Of a stretch of 64,000 nt of DNA, positions 1-8,009 are shown piece after piece. This DNA is from an uncultured Eubacteriales bacterium (GTDB taxonomy: Bacteria; Bacillota; Clostridia; Christensenellales; Borkfalkiaceae), in the NCBI GenBank assembly GCA_900542935.1, contig UQPN01000001.1, positions 124,001-188,000 of the forward strand. Reading direction: 5' to 3'. The notes beneath the pieces are model-generated. The model was not told where the DNA came from, searched no databases, and was given only the letters and a program-made list of their open reading frames with translations. The position numbers and the translations under genes are program-made. Each line of letters starts with the position of its first letter. Position 1 is the stretch's first letter.

Positions 1-1
1 A

Positions 2-1126
2 CATGCATATAAACTGAATAAAGAGAAGCGCGCGGCGGAGGAAAACGGGAAGTTTCTGTATTATTTTTACGACCGCAAAAAACTGACGTCGGTTGCGCTT
101 TCCGAAGAGCAGTTCGATAAACTTGTGGAGATGGACAGGGAGTATTATAATCTCGAACGCCGTGAACATGACCATAAAACGACGTTCAAAAAGTCCGCAA
201 ATACCAACGGTTATAAAAAAATCGATATAGAAAAGGACGATTTCGGACAAGCCTCGGATGAAGATCCGGATGACGACGATGTTTCCGGCGCGGACTTTAC
301 CTATAAAATTCACAAGCAGTGCGATATTGATAAAAAAGTAGCCGCGTTTTCGACTGACGACCGGACGATTTACCAAATGTATTATGAGGGCGGGTTCAGA
401 CAGGCGGAAATTGCGGAAGAACTCGGAAAAACGCAAGGTTACGTCGCAAAACGGTTGATGAAAATCGGCGACGCATTGCAGGAAAACAAAACCGACGAGG
501 AACGCGCGAACGCCCAGTGGGAGAAATTTTTGCATAAATTCCGTACGGATGACGACGAAGATATTTTGTGGGATATGTTTTTGTATCTGCTGCCCGTTGA
601 GGAGCAGACGGATATTGCCAGTTGGTTTTACAGTTATCGCGAATTTTATAAATTCGGTCTGTCGTATCTCATAATTCGTCCATTCGATAAAGTAACCGAC
701 CAAACCGAATTCGGGAACAGAATGAACGAGTTGCCGTATCACAGCCGTTATATGTATTACGAAATTTTCGACGGGCAAATCGAAGAACTGCAATGGCTGT
801 ATCTTGCGCTTTGCGAAGAGGTGGAAAACCGTAAGAAAACTTTTCCGCAGAAGCCCGCGGGAACGAATTTCGAGAAGATTTTTCAGAAAGCGGAAGAAAT
901 CTGCAAGCGGCTCGATATGACGACGGAAGAGTTTGTTAGCGAGCGATTTATACCGAAAGAAGCGGAAAAGCGCGGGAAACGTTACAAAGATTACAGACGG
1001 AAATATCAGAATATAGTTGTGGCGGACGAAAATGACGCGCGCCCGATAGAAGAACAACTTAGAGATATATTCGGAGACGGTCCGACACCTGAATTTTCCA
1101 ACCCGGAATTCCGCAAGAAAAAATAA
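2..1126 (+). CDS. Sigma-70 region 4-like HTH protein, 5'-truncated by window edge
   Basis: The reading frame is open back to base 2, so the gene enters from outside the window. The first in-frame ATG (125) is probably internal, because the upstream codons read as ordinary protein and there is no Shine-Dalgarno at 125. A segment around 100-120 residues after that ATG (TIYQMYYEGGFRQAEIAEEL) has the form of a sigma-70 region 4 helix-turn-helix. The remaining 200 or so residues are charged and not recognised. Proteins of this type are common in integrative elements of Clostridia and probably control element genes. The next gene starts 17 bases downstream, so the two are likely co-transcribed. The fold assignment is moderately sure and the role is inferred. 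Confidence 0.6.
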   Translation, partial: HAYKLNKEKRAAEENGKFLYYFYDRKKLTSVALSEEQFDKLVEMDREYYNLERREHDHKTTFKKSANTNGYKKIDIEKDDFGQASDEDPDDDDVSGADFTYKIHKQCDIDKKVAAFSTDDRTIYQMYYEGGFRQAEIAEELGKTQGYVAKRLMKIGDALQENKTDEERANAQWEKFLHKFRTDDDEDILWDMFLYLLPVEEQTDIASWFYSYREFYKFGLSYLIIRPFDKVTDQTEFGNRMNELPYHSRYMYYEIFDGQIEELQWLYLALCEEVENRKKTFPQKPAGTNFEKIFQKAEEICKRLDMTTEEFVSERFIPKEAEKRGKRYKDYRRKYQNIVVADENDARPIEEQLRDIFGDGPTPEFSNPEFRKKK

Positions 1127-1143
1127 AAACACAAGGGAAAACT

Positions 1144-1647
1144 ATGGATAACGAAAAAATACGTTTAAAAATGACGGAACTGCAAGAAAAGATAGGATAT
1201 CAATTTAGTGATATCAATTGGCTTTCAGCGGCAATGAAATCAGAAAAAATCGAAGTTCGTAATGTTGGCAAAAATCATAAAGAATATACGAATGAAGGAT
1301 TGGCGATAGTTGGCGACGCCGTTCTAAAAGCCGTTATTTCTGATTTTCTTTATAAAGGCGGGGTAACAAGAAAAGGTGAAATCACTACAAGAAAGAGTGA
1401 ACTTGAAAATAATAAAAGTTTTCGTAAAATAATGACAGACAAAAAATTAATAGAATATGCCTATAATAATGAATATTTTCAGTCTGATAATCCGCCGAAA
1501 CATAAACAGGTTGTAAATAAAAAACACGACCCGTATATTGAAGCGATTGTAGGTGCCGTTTATTATGATGCCGGCTTCGATAAAACGAAGAAATGGATAA
1601 TAGAATGGCTATTACCGTTATTGGAAAAATATCGTTTAAATAATTAA
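1144..1647 (+). CDS. RNase III-fold protein without dsRNA-binding domain
   Basis: This 167-residue protein carries the two RNase III signatures. Residues 50-60 read NEGLAIVGDAV, matching the family signature NERLEFLGDAV. Residues 129-143 (DPYIEAIVGAVYYDAG) match the second metal-binding helix. E51, D58 and E133 fall on catalytic positions. The residue equivalent to the second signature glutamate is alanine (A54), and D129 is one residue away from the usual aspartate spacing, so activity is uncertain. There is no C-terminal dsRNA-binding domain, so it is shorter than housekeeping Rnc (about 230) and nearer to Mini-III in layout. It lies 26 bases before a helicase-nuclease gene. A housekeeping copy is expected elsewhere, and this copy is probably an element-borne accessory or defence nuclease (inference). 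Confidence 0.6.
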   Translation: MDNEKIRLKMTELQEKIGYQFSDINWLSAAMKSEKIEVRNVGKNHKEYTNEGLAIVGDAVLKAVISDFLYKGGVTRKGEITTRKSELENNKSFRKIMTDKKLIEYAYNNEYFQSDNPPKHKQVVNKKHDPYIEAIVGAVYYDAGFDKTKKWIIEWLLPLLEKYRLNN

Positions 1648-1673
1648 GTAATTTTACACATCAGGGGATAACG

Positions 1674-4424
1674 ATGAATATTGACGAAAGGCAAATACTG
1701 ATTATTCAATTTAATCCGAAAACGGAAGAATGGGAAGATATTACGAAACGCGTTCAATGGTTTGACGGTAGCGGAAATGCTTGCAGAATTAAATATTCGG
1801 GCAATGATATTTTCTATTGGAAAAGTTGGGATGACCTCAGGATTATAAATAAACCGCTGACTGTGAATATAGTCGGGAAAATAATTTTTTGCGATAAAGT
1901 ACCGGTATACGGTTTGCGCGAAGTAATACAGTTTAATTCTTACTTTAAATTATATTACAGTTCGGGGTATACAAAGTTAGTCGAGAAAAATCGCATAAAA
2001 ATCGTCAGCGATATTACCGAAACGAGAGAAATAAAAAATTTTATAGAGTATTTGAAGGCAGTTGCGGTATTAACGCCGACGGAAGACGGACAAAATTTTT
2101 TACTGAAGCAGTTAGAAAAATTAACTGTCTTAGATGATTCCGTTCTTGGAAAATTTTTGCAAGGAAAACTTGGCAGGCGAGATAATAAGAAGATAATAAT
2201 TTTTCCGTTCGATACGAATTCATCTCAGCGGGTTGCGGTGAAAAGGGCTTTGGAAGAGGATTTGTCCGTAATACAAGGTCCTCCCGGGACGGGAAAAACA
2301 GAAACGATTCGCAACATCGTGGCGAATTACGTTGCGAGGGGCGGCAGTGTTGCCGTTGTTTCGGGGAATAACGAAGCTACGAGAAACGTTAAAGATAAAT
2401 TTGAATCGACCGGCTTTGGTTATTTAAACGCTTTTTTAGGGAATTCGGAAAACGTAAAAAAGTTTTTCGAATCGCCACATGAGAATGTCAGACAGATTGA
2501 GAAAATCGATAAAACGAATAGCGAACGTTTATTAAAAGAAGCAAGCGAGGGTGCGGAAACTTATCTGAAATATAGTTTGGATATTGCAAGAATCGTTCAA
2601 TCTGTCTCCGAGTATGAAGTGGAAAAAGAAATAAACGATGCCGAATATCGTATAAAAAATAGAATCGTTCCGCAAGAGTTGACAAAGAAAAAATATACCG
2701 GCGCAAAACTTTTGGAACTGGCGTCTGTTCTTGAAACATTGCCCGAAAACAAGATAACGAGCTTTTTTAACAGAGTGCGATTTTTATTCAGATTCGGTAT
2801 AATAAAAGTAAAGGAAATTGCAAAAAACAGAGAAGATTCCACAGAGTATCTGAAAAATAAATACTATGACGTCAAGATTTCGGAACTTAACGACGAAAAG
2901 GAGAAAAAACAAGAATTTGTCGATACAAACAATTTAAGCGAACTGCTTAAAGCACAAAAAGATTTATCCATGAAGATCTTTTTGTCCTGTTTACGGGAAA
3001 GATACGAAAGCTTTTGTGAACAGACATTTTCGATAAAAGATTATAAATTTCATTTTAACGATTTTATAAAAAGGTATCCCATCGTGTATAGCACAACTCA
3101 CGCATTAAGGAGTTGCACCGGTGATAATTTTCTGTATGACTGCGTGATTATAGACGAATCGAGCCAGGTAGATCTGATCAGTGCAGTAATAGCCTTTTCT
3201 GTGGCGAAAAGGGTTGTCCTCGTAGGCGACGAAAAACAGTTGCCGCATGTTGTAAAATCTCAATTACTTACTACGTTAAACAACATTTTTGCTGAATACA
3301 AGTTACCTGAATACTTTGATTACGCTAAAAACAGTGTATTACATTGTGTGTTGAAGAAAGAGAAAAAGATCATTTCGACGTTGTTGAACGAACATTATAG
3401 GTGCGATCCTCAGATTATAGGTTTTTGCAATAAAAGATTCTACAACGGCGAGCTGGTAATTCGCACACCTCATATCGAAAGGAACGGCGTAACGATTATT
3501 ACTCACGGCTCTCACTTTGAGCGGAACAGGTCCAACGAGAGGGAAGTCGATATTATCGAAAAAGAGATTATAAAAGAGTTACCCGCGGATAAAACCGGAA
3601 TTATTGCGCCGTATAATAACCAGATTGCTTTATTAAACGAACGATTCGGCGATAGCGGCTATGTAATCGATACAATACATAAATTTCAAGGAAAAGAGAA
3701 GGATTATATTATATTGTCTACGGTCGCTAATAAAATTAAATTTTATGAGGACGAAGAACAGGTTGACTTTTTGAACAATCCTAATCTTATAAACGTCGCA
3801 ATATCGCGGGCGAAAAAAAGACTGTATATTCTTGCGAGCGAAGAAGTTCTCGGGCAGGAAGGTTCTATACTGAGAGATTTATCCAAATATTACGAATATT
3901 ATTGTAGTGAAACGAAAAAATTGAAGACCAATGTATTTTCCGTGTTTGACCTGATGTATGACGATTACGCGCCTATACTTGAAAAAACGAAGAAAGAACT
4001 TTTGAATATATCTTCTTTTGCAAGCGAAAATATAATTGCGACGGTGATAGATGAGATTTGCCGAAGCGGGGAATACGGAACGCTCGGGTACAAATTCAAT
4101 TATCCTTTGAAATACGTTATAAAAACCGCTTCGCTCAGCGATGCGGAAGATATAAAATTTGTTTCCAATATAAATACTCATTGCGATTTTCTTATATACA
4201 ATAAATTGAACAAGGAAATCGAAATGGTGGTAGAGGTTGATGGAAGCCAACATAAGGAAGATGTGCAGGCCGCGCGCGACAAGAGAAAAGACCGTCTGCT
4301 GACGGCGGCGGGAATTAAAATTTTACGCCTTCCGACGACCACGATTGAGTGTAAAGAAAAAATAATTGCCGTATTGACGGGAGCGGATATCGAAGTGAAA
4401 ATTCCGCAAGAAAAAATAATTTAA
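1674..4424 (+). CDS. SF1 (DNA2/UPF1-type) helicase with C-terminal DUF2726-like nuclease domain
   Basis: This 916-residue SF1 helicase has Walker A GPPGTGKT (K208), motif II IIDESSQVD, motif III VLVGDEKQLPH, motif IV/V regions NEHYRCDP and TIHKFQGKEKDYII, and motif VI NVAISRAKKRLYI. The order is that of the UPF1/DNA2/Smubp-2 group. A long charged insert follows Walker A. The last 150 or so residues contain CDFLIYN, VVEVDGSQH and RKDRLLTAAGIKILRLP, the pattern of DUF2726, a PD-(D/E)XK-related nuclease domain. The probable role is unwinding and cleaving foreign nucleic acid. It directly follows the RNase III-like gene and has the Shine-Dalgarno AGGGGA. Helicase identity is sure; the nuclease domain is likely; the defence role is inferred. 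Confidence 0.8.
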   Translation: MNIDERQILIIQFNPKTEEWEDITKRVQWFDGSGNACRIKYSGNDIFYWKSWDDLRIINKPLTVNIVGKIIFCDKVPVYGLREVIQFNSYFKLYYSSGYTKLVEKNRIKIVSDITETREIKNFIEYLKAVAVLTPTEDGQNFLLKQLEKLTVLDDSVLGKFLQGKLGRRDNKKIIIFPFDTNSSQRVAVKRALEEDLSVIQGPPGTGKTETIRNIVANYVARGGSVAVVSGNNEATRNVKDKFESTGFGYLNAFLGNSENVKKFFESPHENVRQIEKIDKTNSERLLKEASEGAETYLKYSLDIARIVQSVSEYEVEKEINDAEYRIKNRIVPQELTKKKYTGAKLLELASVLETLPENKITSFFNRVRFLFRFGIIKVKEIAKNREDSTEYLKNKYYDVKISELNDEKEKKQEFVDTNNLSELLKAQKDLSMKIFLSCLRERYESFCEQTFSIKDYKFHFNDFIKRYPIVYSTTHALRSCTGDNFLYDCVIIDESSQVDLISAVIAFSVAKRVVLVGDEKQLPHVVKSQLLTTLNNIFAEYKLPEYFDYAKNSVLHCVLKKEKKIISTLLNEHYRCDPQIIGFCNKRFYNGELVIRTPHIERNGVTIITHGSHFERNRSNEREVDIIEKEIIKELPADKTGIIAPYNNQIALLNERFGDSGYVIDTIHKFQGKEKDYIILSTVANKIKFYEDEEQVDFLNNPNLINVAISRAKKRLYILASEEVLGQEGSILRDLSKYYEYYCSETKKLKTNVFSVFDLMYDDYAPILEKTKKELLNISSFASENIIATVIDEICRSGEYGTLGYKFNYPLKYVIKTASLSDAEDIKFVSNINTHCDFLIYNKLNKEIEMVVEVDGSQHKEDVQAARDKRKDRLLTAAGIKILRLPTTTIECKEKIIAVLTGADIEVKIPQEKII

Positions 4425-4509
4425 AAAATTTTTTGTGTTTTGGAATATTTTCGGCGTTTTATTCGCTTGATAGGTGTAAAATTTTTTTGCAGTCAGGAGG
4501 AACATTAAC

Positions 4510-5361
4510 ATGCAAAACAAAATTAAAGTGTTTGAAAATAAGCAGGTGCGGACTTTATGGAACGCCGACGAAGAAGAATGGTATTTTTCCGTCGTAGACG
4601 TATGCAACGTTCTGGCGGATTCGGCAAGTAAAGATCCGGGCGCATACTGGCGTAAACTGAAACAGCGCTTAAAAAATGAAGGAAGCGAGGTCGTGACAAA
4701 TTGTCACGGACTGAAAATGCAGGCATCCGATGGAAAATACTACAAGACCGATTGCCTTGATACGAAAGGCGTTTTGCGGCTTGTGCAGTCGATTCCGTCG
4801 CCGAAAGCAGAGCCGTTCAAAATGTGGCTGGCGCAGGTTGGAAGCGAGCGGCTTGACGAAATAGCCGATCCCGAAAAGGCGATACTTCGCGGCGCGGATT
4901 TTTACCGTGCCAAAGGCTATACGGAAGGTTGGATCAATCAGCGGCTTCAAACGATAGAAATGCGTAAAGAACTGACCGACGAGTGGAAAGCACGCGGAAT
5001 AGAGCAGGAAAAAGATTACGCGATTTTAACGAACGAAATGACGAAAGCGTGGAGCGGCTTATCCGTTAAAGAATATAAAGAACTCAAAGGGCTGAAAAAA
5101 GAAAATCTGCGCGATAATATGACGAATATCGAACTCGTTCTGAATATGCTTGCGGAGGTTACGACGACGGCGATATCGAAACGGGAACAGCCCAATACGT
5201 TTGAAGAAAGCAAGACAATTGCAAAACGTGGCGGAAAAGTAGCAAAAAATACAAGAACGGATATTGAAAGTCAGTTGGGACAATCGATAATTTCTCCGCT
5301 CAATGCAAGCGACAAGCCTGCGCTTGAAGTGAAAACGGACAACGACGAGGAAAAAGATTAA
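4510..5361 (+). CDS. BRO-family (Bro-N) antirepressor-like protein
   Basis: This 283-residue protein has an N-terminal Bro-N domain (about residues 3-110). WYFSVVDVCNVL, DPGAYWRKLKQRL and DTKGVLRLVQSIPSPKAEPFK are hallmark segments of phage antirepressors and DinD-like proteins. The C-terminal half is charged and probably helical. Such proteins bind DNA and often control phage or integrative-element switches, or are induced by DNA damage. The Shine-Dalgarno AGGAGG lies just ahead of ATG 4510. The gene is 85 bases after the helicase and is followed by tandem terminators, so it closes this transcription unit. Family is sure; target unknown. Confidence 0.75.
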   Translation: MQNKIKVFENKQVRTLWNADEEEWYFSVVDVCNVLADSASKDPGAYWRKLKQRLKNEGSEVVTNCHGLKMQASDGKYYKTDCLDTKGVLRLVQSIPSPKAEPFKMWLAQVGSERLDEIADPEKAILRGADFYRAKGYTEGWINQRLQTIEMRKELTDEWKARGIEQEKDYAILTNEMTKAWSGLSVKEYKELKGLKKENLRDNMTNIELVLNMLAEVTTTAISKREQPNTFEESKTIAKRGGKVAKNTRTDIESQLGQSIISPLNASDKPALEVKTDNDEEKD

Positions 5362-5396
5362 AAACGTAAAAATACACAATTACATAAAAACGAACA

Positions 5397-5427
5397 GGAA
5401 GCCGGATAAAAGTCTGACTTCCTTTTT
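5397..5427 (+). terminator. Rho-independent terminator 1 after the BRO gene
   Basis: An imperfect 10-bp stem (GGAAGCCGGA with TCTGACTTCC, one mismatch and one wobble) encloses a short loop and is followed by TTTTT. It lies 36 bases after the BRO stop codon. Confidence 0.65.
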
Positions 5428-5434
5428 GTATGCG

Positions 5435-5464
5435 ATTGTCGGGAGAAGTTCCGACAATTTTTTA
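5435..5464 (+). terminator. Rho-independent terminator 2, tandem
   Basis: A perfect 8-bp stem (ATTGTCGG with CCGACAAT) and 8-base loop run directly into a T tract. With the preceding hairpin this makes a double terminator that insulates the helicase/BRO unit from the downstream genes. Confidence 0.75.
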
Positions 5465-5485
5465 CTCTTAAGAAAGGAGCGATAA

Positions 5486-5518
5486 ATGAAAAATTACAAT
5501 CGGTATCGTCCGCCGTGA
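5486..5518 (+). CDS. Possible 10-residue leader peptide ending Pro-Pro-stop
   Basis: A strong Shine-Dalgarno (AAAGGAG, 5474-5480) stands six bases before ATG 5486, which opens a frame of only ten codons ending RPP-stop. Pro-Pro before a stop codon is known to slow termination, so this could be a regulatory leader for the gene at 5564. Nothing shows that it is translated, and a chance mini-ORF is possible. Confidence 0.3.
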   Translation: MKNYNRYRPP

Positions 5519-5563
5519 ACGGGCGAAAAAACAACACAGAAAATGAAAAAACGAGGAGGGCAA

Positions 5564-6277
5564 ATGGAAGAAAAAAGATTAAAACAATTTACGTTTTACG
5601 ATTTGTATTACGAGGCATTGAAAGGACTTCCCGACGAGGCGGCGGGAAGAATGGCGAAAAACATCTGCAGGTTTATGTTGACAAACGAAGAGGTCTCGGA
5701 GCCGCAGGACGACAGGGAAAACTTTTTCTGGAGCAATATCAAGGACGTTCTCGAAGAGGTTAAACGAATAGAAGAAAGCGGACGAAAACCTAAAAATCTC
5801 AATGAAAAGATGCCGCATTTTATGTTTATGGAGACATACTACAAGGCAATCAAACTGATGACCGAAGCGGAGAGCGGACAATATATAAAGGCAATCTGCG
5901 AGTATATGTTTTACGGGACGGAACGGAAATTGAAACCGCCTGTCGATATGTATTTTTCGTTCGCGAAAAAGAAACTGGAATTATCCCGGAAAAGAAAATC
6001 GTCGGGCAGTAAAGGCGGCGCGACAACGCGCGTAAAGGTATCGGATAAAGAGATTTCAAAGGCAACCGAAAAGAAAAATCAATATGTTTCGTTCGATGAT
6101 TTCATGGCGGAAAATCCGAAGATAAAAAACGATTTATATGCTTCGGGAATGCATTTGCTGGACGGAGTAAACTGGATGAAACTGGATTGTGGGCTGGAGA
6201 AAAGCGACTATAAAGATTGCGACAGCCTGTATCGGATTCTGATGCATAAAGAGGAGATAATGAACAATGCATGGTGA
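5564..6277 (+). CDS. DUF6291-like mobile-element protein
   Basis: The gene encodes about 237 residues when started at ATG 5564, which has the Shine-Dalgarno GAGGAGGG six bases upstream. The in-frame ATG at 5543 lacks one. Two copies of a related helical unit are visible: FTFYDLYYEALKGLPDEAAG and, about 75 residues later, FMFMETYYKAIKLMTEAESG. This is the pattern of DUF6291, found in Clostridia phages and integrative elements. A basic linker and a C-terminal tail follow (KNDLYASGMHLLDGVNWMKL). No enzyme motif is visible. The position between element regulatory genes and a relaxase suggests a replication or regulatory accessory. Function unknown. Confidence 0.6.
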   Translation: MEEKRLKQFTFYDLYYEALKGLPDEAAGRMAKNICRFMLTNEEVSEPQDDRENFFWSNIKDVLEEVKRIEESGRKPKNLNEKMPHFMFMETYYKAIKLMTEAESGQYIKAICEYMFYGTERKLKPPVDMYFSFAKKKLELSRKRKSSGSKGGATTRVKVSDKEISKATEKKNQYVSFDDFMAENPKIKNDLYASGMHLLDGVNWMKLDCGLEKSDYKDCDSLYRILMHKEEIMNNAW

Positions 6278-6457
6278 TAAAAAGAACGGAGCAAACCGTG
6301 AAGCAAAAACGGAGCAAAACACGGTAAAACCGAAGACCAGCTATTAAAAGTCAAGCGAAAACACGCAGAAAAGATAAAAATTTTTTAGAGTAAAAAACTC
6401 TACGACAAAGAGCCGTTTTGTAAGAAACGGCTGAAAGATTAACGAATAAAAACGGGA

Positions 6458-7642
6458 TTAGTTTTTTAAGACCGGTGAATAAGGTTTTTTAGATTTCATG
6501 ATTGCCCAGACGATAATGCAGAGTTTTCTTGCGACGGCGGTCGTAGCGCAGCGATGGGTTTTCCCCCTTGCCCGTAATCTGGAATAGTAATCATAAAGAG
6601 CCGGATCGCACTGTAAAGACATAAAAGCTGCCATCCATAAAGCTCTGCGCAAATACGGAGATCCGCGCTTAGATATTTTGTTTTTCGAGGAATTGAACTC
6701 GCCCGATTGTTTTACCGAAGCGTCTAATCCGGCATAGGCTACGAGTTTAGAGGAGTTTTCAAAACGATTAATGTCTCCGATTTCGCTGACAATAACACTT
6801 CCGAGCATCGGACCGATTCCGCTTATAGTGGTAATAATTCCGTATTCGGACTGAGAAAGAAGTTTTTCCATTTCCGCGTCAACATCCGAAAGTTGGTTTT
6901 CCATGAACTCTATCTGAGCAAGCAATTGTTTAAGTTCGAAGGAGAACGCGTCGAGGGCATAAGAAATACCGATGGAAGATTGTGCGGCGGTTTTAATCAA
7001 TTCGGCTTTTTCTCTTCCATTACGACCACGACTGACTTTGAGCAATAGATTAGTCAATTTAGTGGTGGAAATATCCATAAATTCGTCGGGTGTAGAAAAT
7101 TGTTCGAGCAGTTGCTTGCTGGTTTTACCGAAAACGTCCGAAAAAACGCCGGTATATTCGGGAAAAACCTGATCGAGTATCGCAATGACCTTCTTCTTAA
7201 GGCTACCGCAAATATCGCTGATAGACAAACGGAAACGCGTCAGATTTTTGAGAGCAAGCATATTTTCATCGGGGATATAAGTTTCGGAATACCTGCCGAA
7301 CCTTGTAAAATCCGCAATGAGAAGGCTGTCGAGATTGTCGTTTTTAACCTTACGAATGGTAATTTCCCGGAAAGCGGCAGTCTGGATTGGATTGAACACC
7401 TTAACGTCAAAACCGTTTTCGATAAGGAAGAAATACAATGGATACCAGTAGTGCCCTGTGGATTCCAGACCGATGATGCAATCGTTTTTTTCGATAGCGT
7501 TAGATTCGACAGCGGATAGAAATTTCGTAAAACCGTCCGAAGAGTTTTTGAAGTTGAACGGCTTTACGATGACGTTACCGGAAATATCCGTAACGGCAGC
7601 TTGGTGGGAACGTTTCGCAACGTCGATACCGATAAAGAACAT
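6458..7642 (-). CDS. IS110-family transposase (DEDD recombinase)
   Basis: The 394-residue protein has the N-terminal RuvC-like DEDD domain: FIGIDVAKRSHQ (D), GLESTGHYWYPLYF (E) and a later NDNLDSLLIADF (D, D). A helical linker leads to the C-terminal transposase domain, with ISGIGPMLGSVIVSEIGD and AYAGLDASVKQSGEF, which carries the serine region, then SKRGSPYLRRALW. Length and motif order are those of full-length IS110 transposases and no frameshift is seen, so it is probably active. A Shine-Dalgarno (GGAGG, minus strand) precedes ATG 7642. It would act with the RNA encoded upstream to recombine donor and target DNA. Confidence 0.92.
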   Translation of the reverse strand: MFFIGIDVAKRSHQAAVTDISGNVIVKPFNFKNSSDGFTKFLSAVESNAIEKNDCIIGLESTGHYWYPLYFFLIENGFDVKVFNPIQTAAFREITIRKVKNDNLDSLLIADFTRFGRYSETYIPDENMLALKNLTRFRLSISDICGSLKKKVIAILDQVFPEYTGVFSDVFGKTSKQLLEQFSTPDEFMDISTTKLTNLLLKVSRGRNGREKAELIKTAAQSSIGISYALDAFSFELKQLLAQIEFMENQLSDVDAEMEKLLSQSEYGIITTISGIGPMLGSVIVSEIGDINRFENSSKLVAYAGLDASVKQSGEFNSSKNKISKRGSPYLRRALWMAAFMSLQCDPALYDYYSRLRARGKTHRCATTAVARKLCIIVWAIMKSKKPYSPVLKN

Positions 7643-7644
7643 AA

Positions 7645-7827
7645 AATACCTCCGAGGTAAAGAATAGGTGAACAGAGAATCCTCTAAGACTACGCCGGTA
7701 CAGACTGGTTAGGAAAAGGGACAAAAACTGTCATCCAGCTTATTCGCACAATCACGTAGAGAAAGAGTCGTAACTCTTCGCTGGAAGATCTAAAGTCTTA
7801 AGCAGGATAGCTACGACCTCTATTCAC
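7645..7827 (-). ncRNA. Candidate IS110 bridge RNA
   Basis: The region upstream of the transposase has no gene, has its own extended -10 promoter and is about 180 bases, close to the length known for IS110 bridge RNAs. On the minus strand it shows a small hairpin AGAGT-TACG-ACTCT. It also shows a nested structure in which CTGG pairs with a distal CCAG around an inner GACA/TGTC stem, as expected for internal loops. Presence follows from family knowledge. The ends and guide loops are inferred and were not folded computationally. Confidence 0.5.
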
Positions 7828-7833
7828 ATGAAA

Positions 7834-7842
7834 ATTATAACA
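7834..7842 (-). promoter_or_regulatory. Extended -10 promoter for candidate bridge RNA and transposase
   Basis: The minus strand reads TGTTATAAT, a perfect extended -10. No good -35 is seen at 16-18 bases. Transcription would start near 7827 and cover the candidate RNA, then the transposase gene. Confidence 0.5.
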
Positions 7843-8009
7843 CAAACATTTAATCAGGAAAATCAATATGAAATATTTATGTTGCAATTCAACTATATTT
7901 TACCAGCAGGTTAAGAAAATGCAGTCTTCGCCGCATTTTGTGTTACGGAAAGCGGCACAGCCGCCTTTCGTTTTCGAGAGCAAGAATACAAGTGAAAAGG
8001 AGGAAAATT

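Larger units (their letters stand above)
6440..7850 (-). mobile_element. IS110-family insertion sequence (approximate ends)
   Basis: A single transposase gene on the minus strand is flanked by a non-coding segment of about 200 bases upstream (high-coordinate side). This is the layout of IS110-group elements, whose left end encodes a bridge RNA. IS110 elements lack terminal inverted repeats, so the exact ends cannot be read from one copy. Palindromes sit on both sides (AGCCGTTT/AAACGGCT at 6412-6433; AAAATGC/GCATTTT at 7916-7939), in keeping with the family's liking for hairpin targets. It separates the DUF6291-like gene from the relaxase gene. Confidence 0.7.

Noticed and set aside
7100..7519. 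139-residue plus-strand frame within the IS110 transposase
   Set aside because: Antisense to a well-conserved transposase, without a ribosome binding site.
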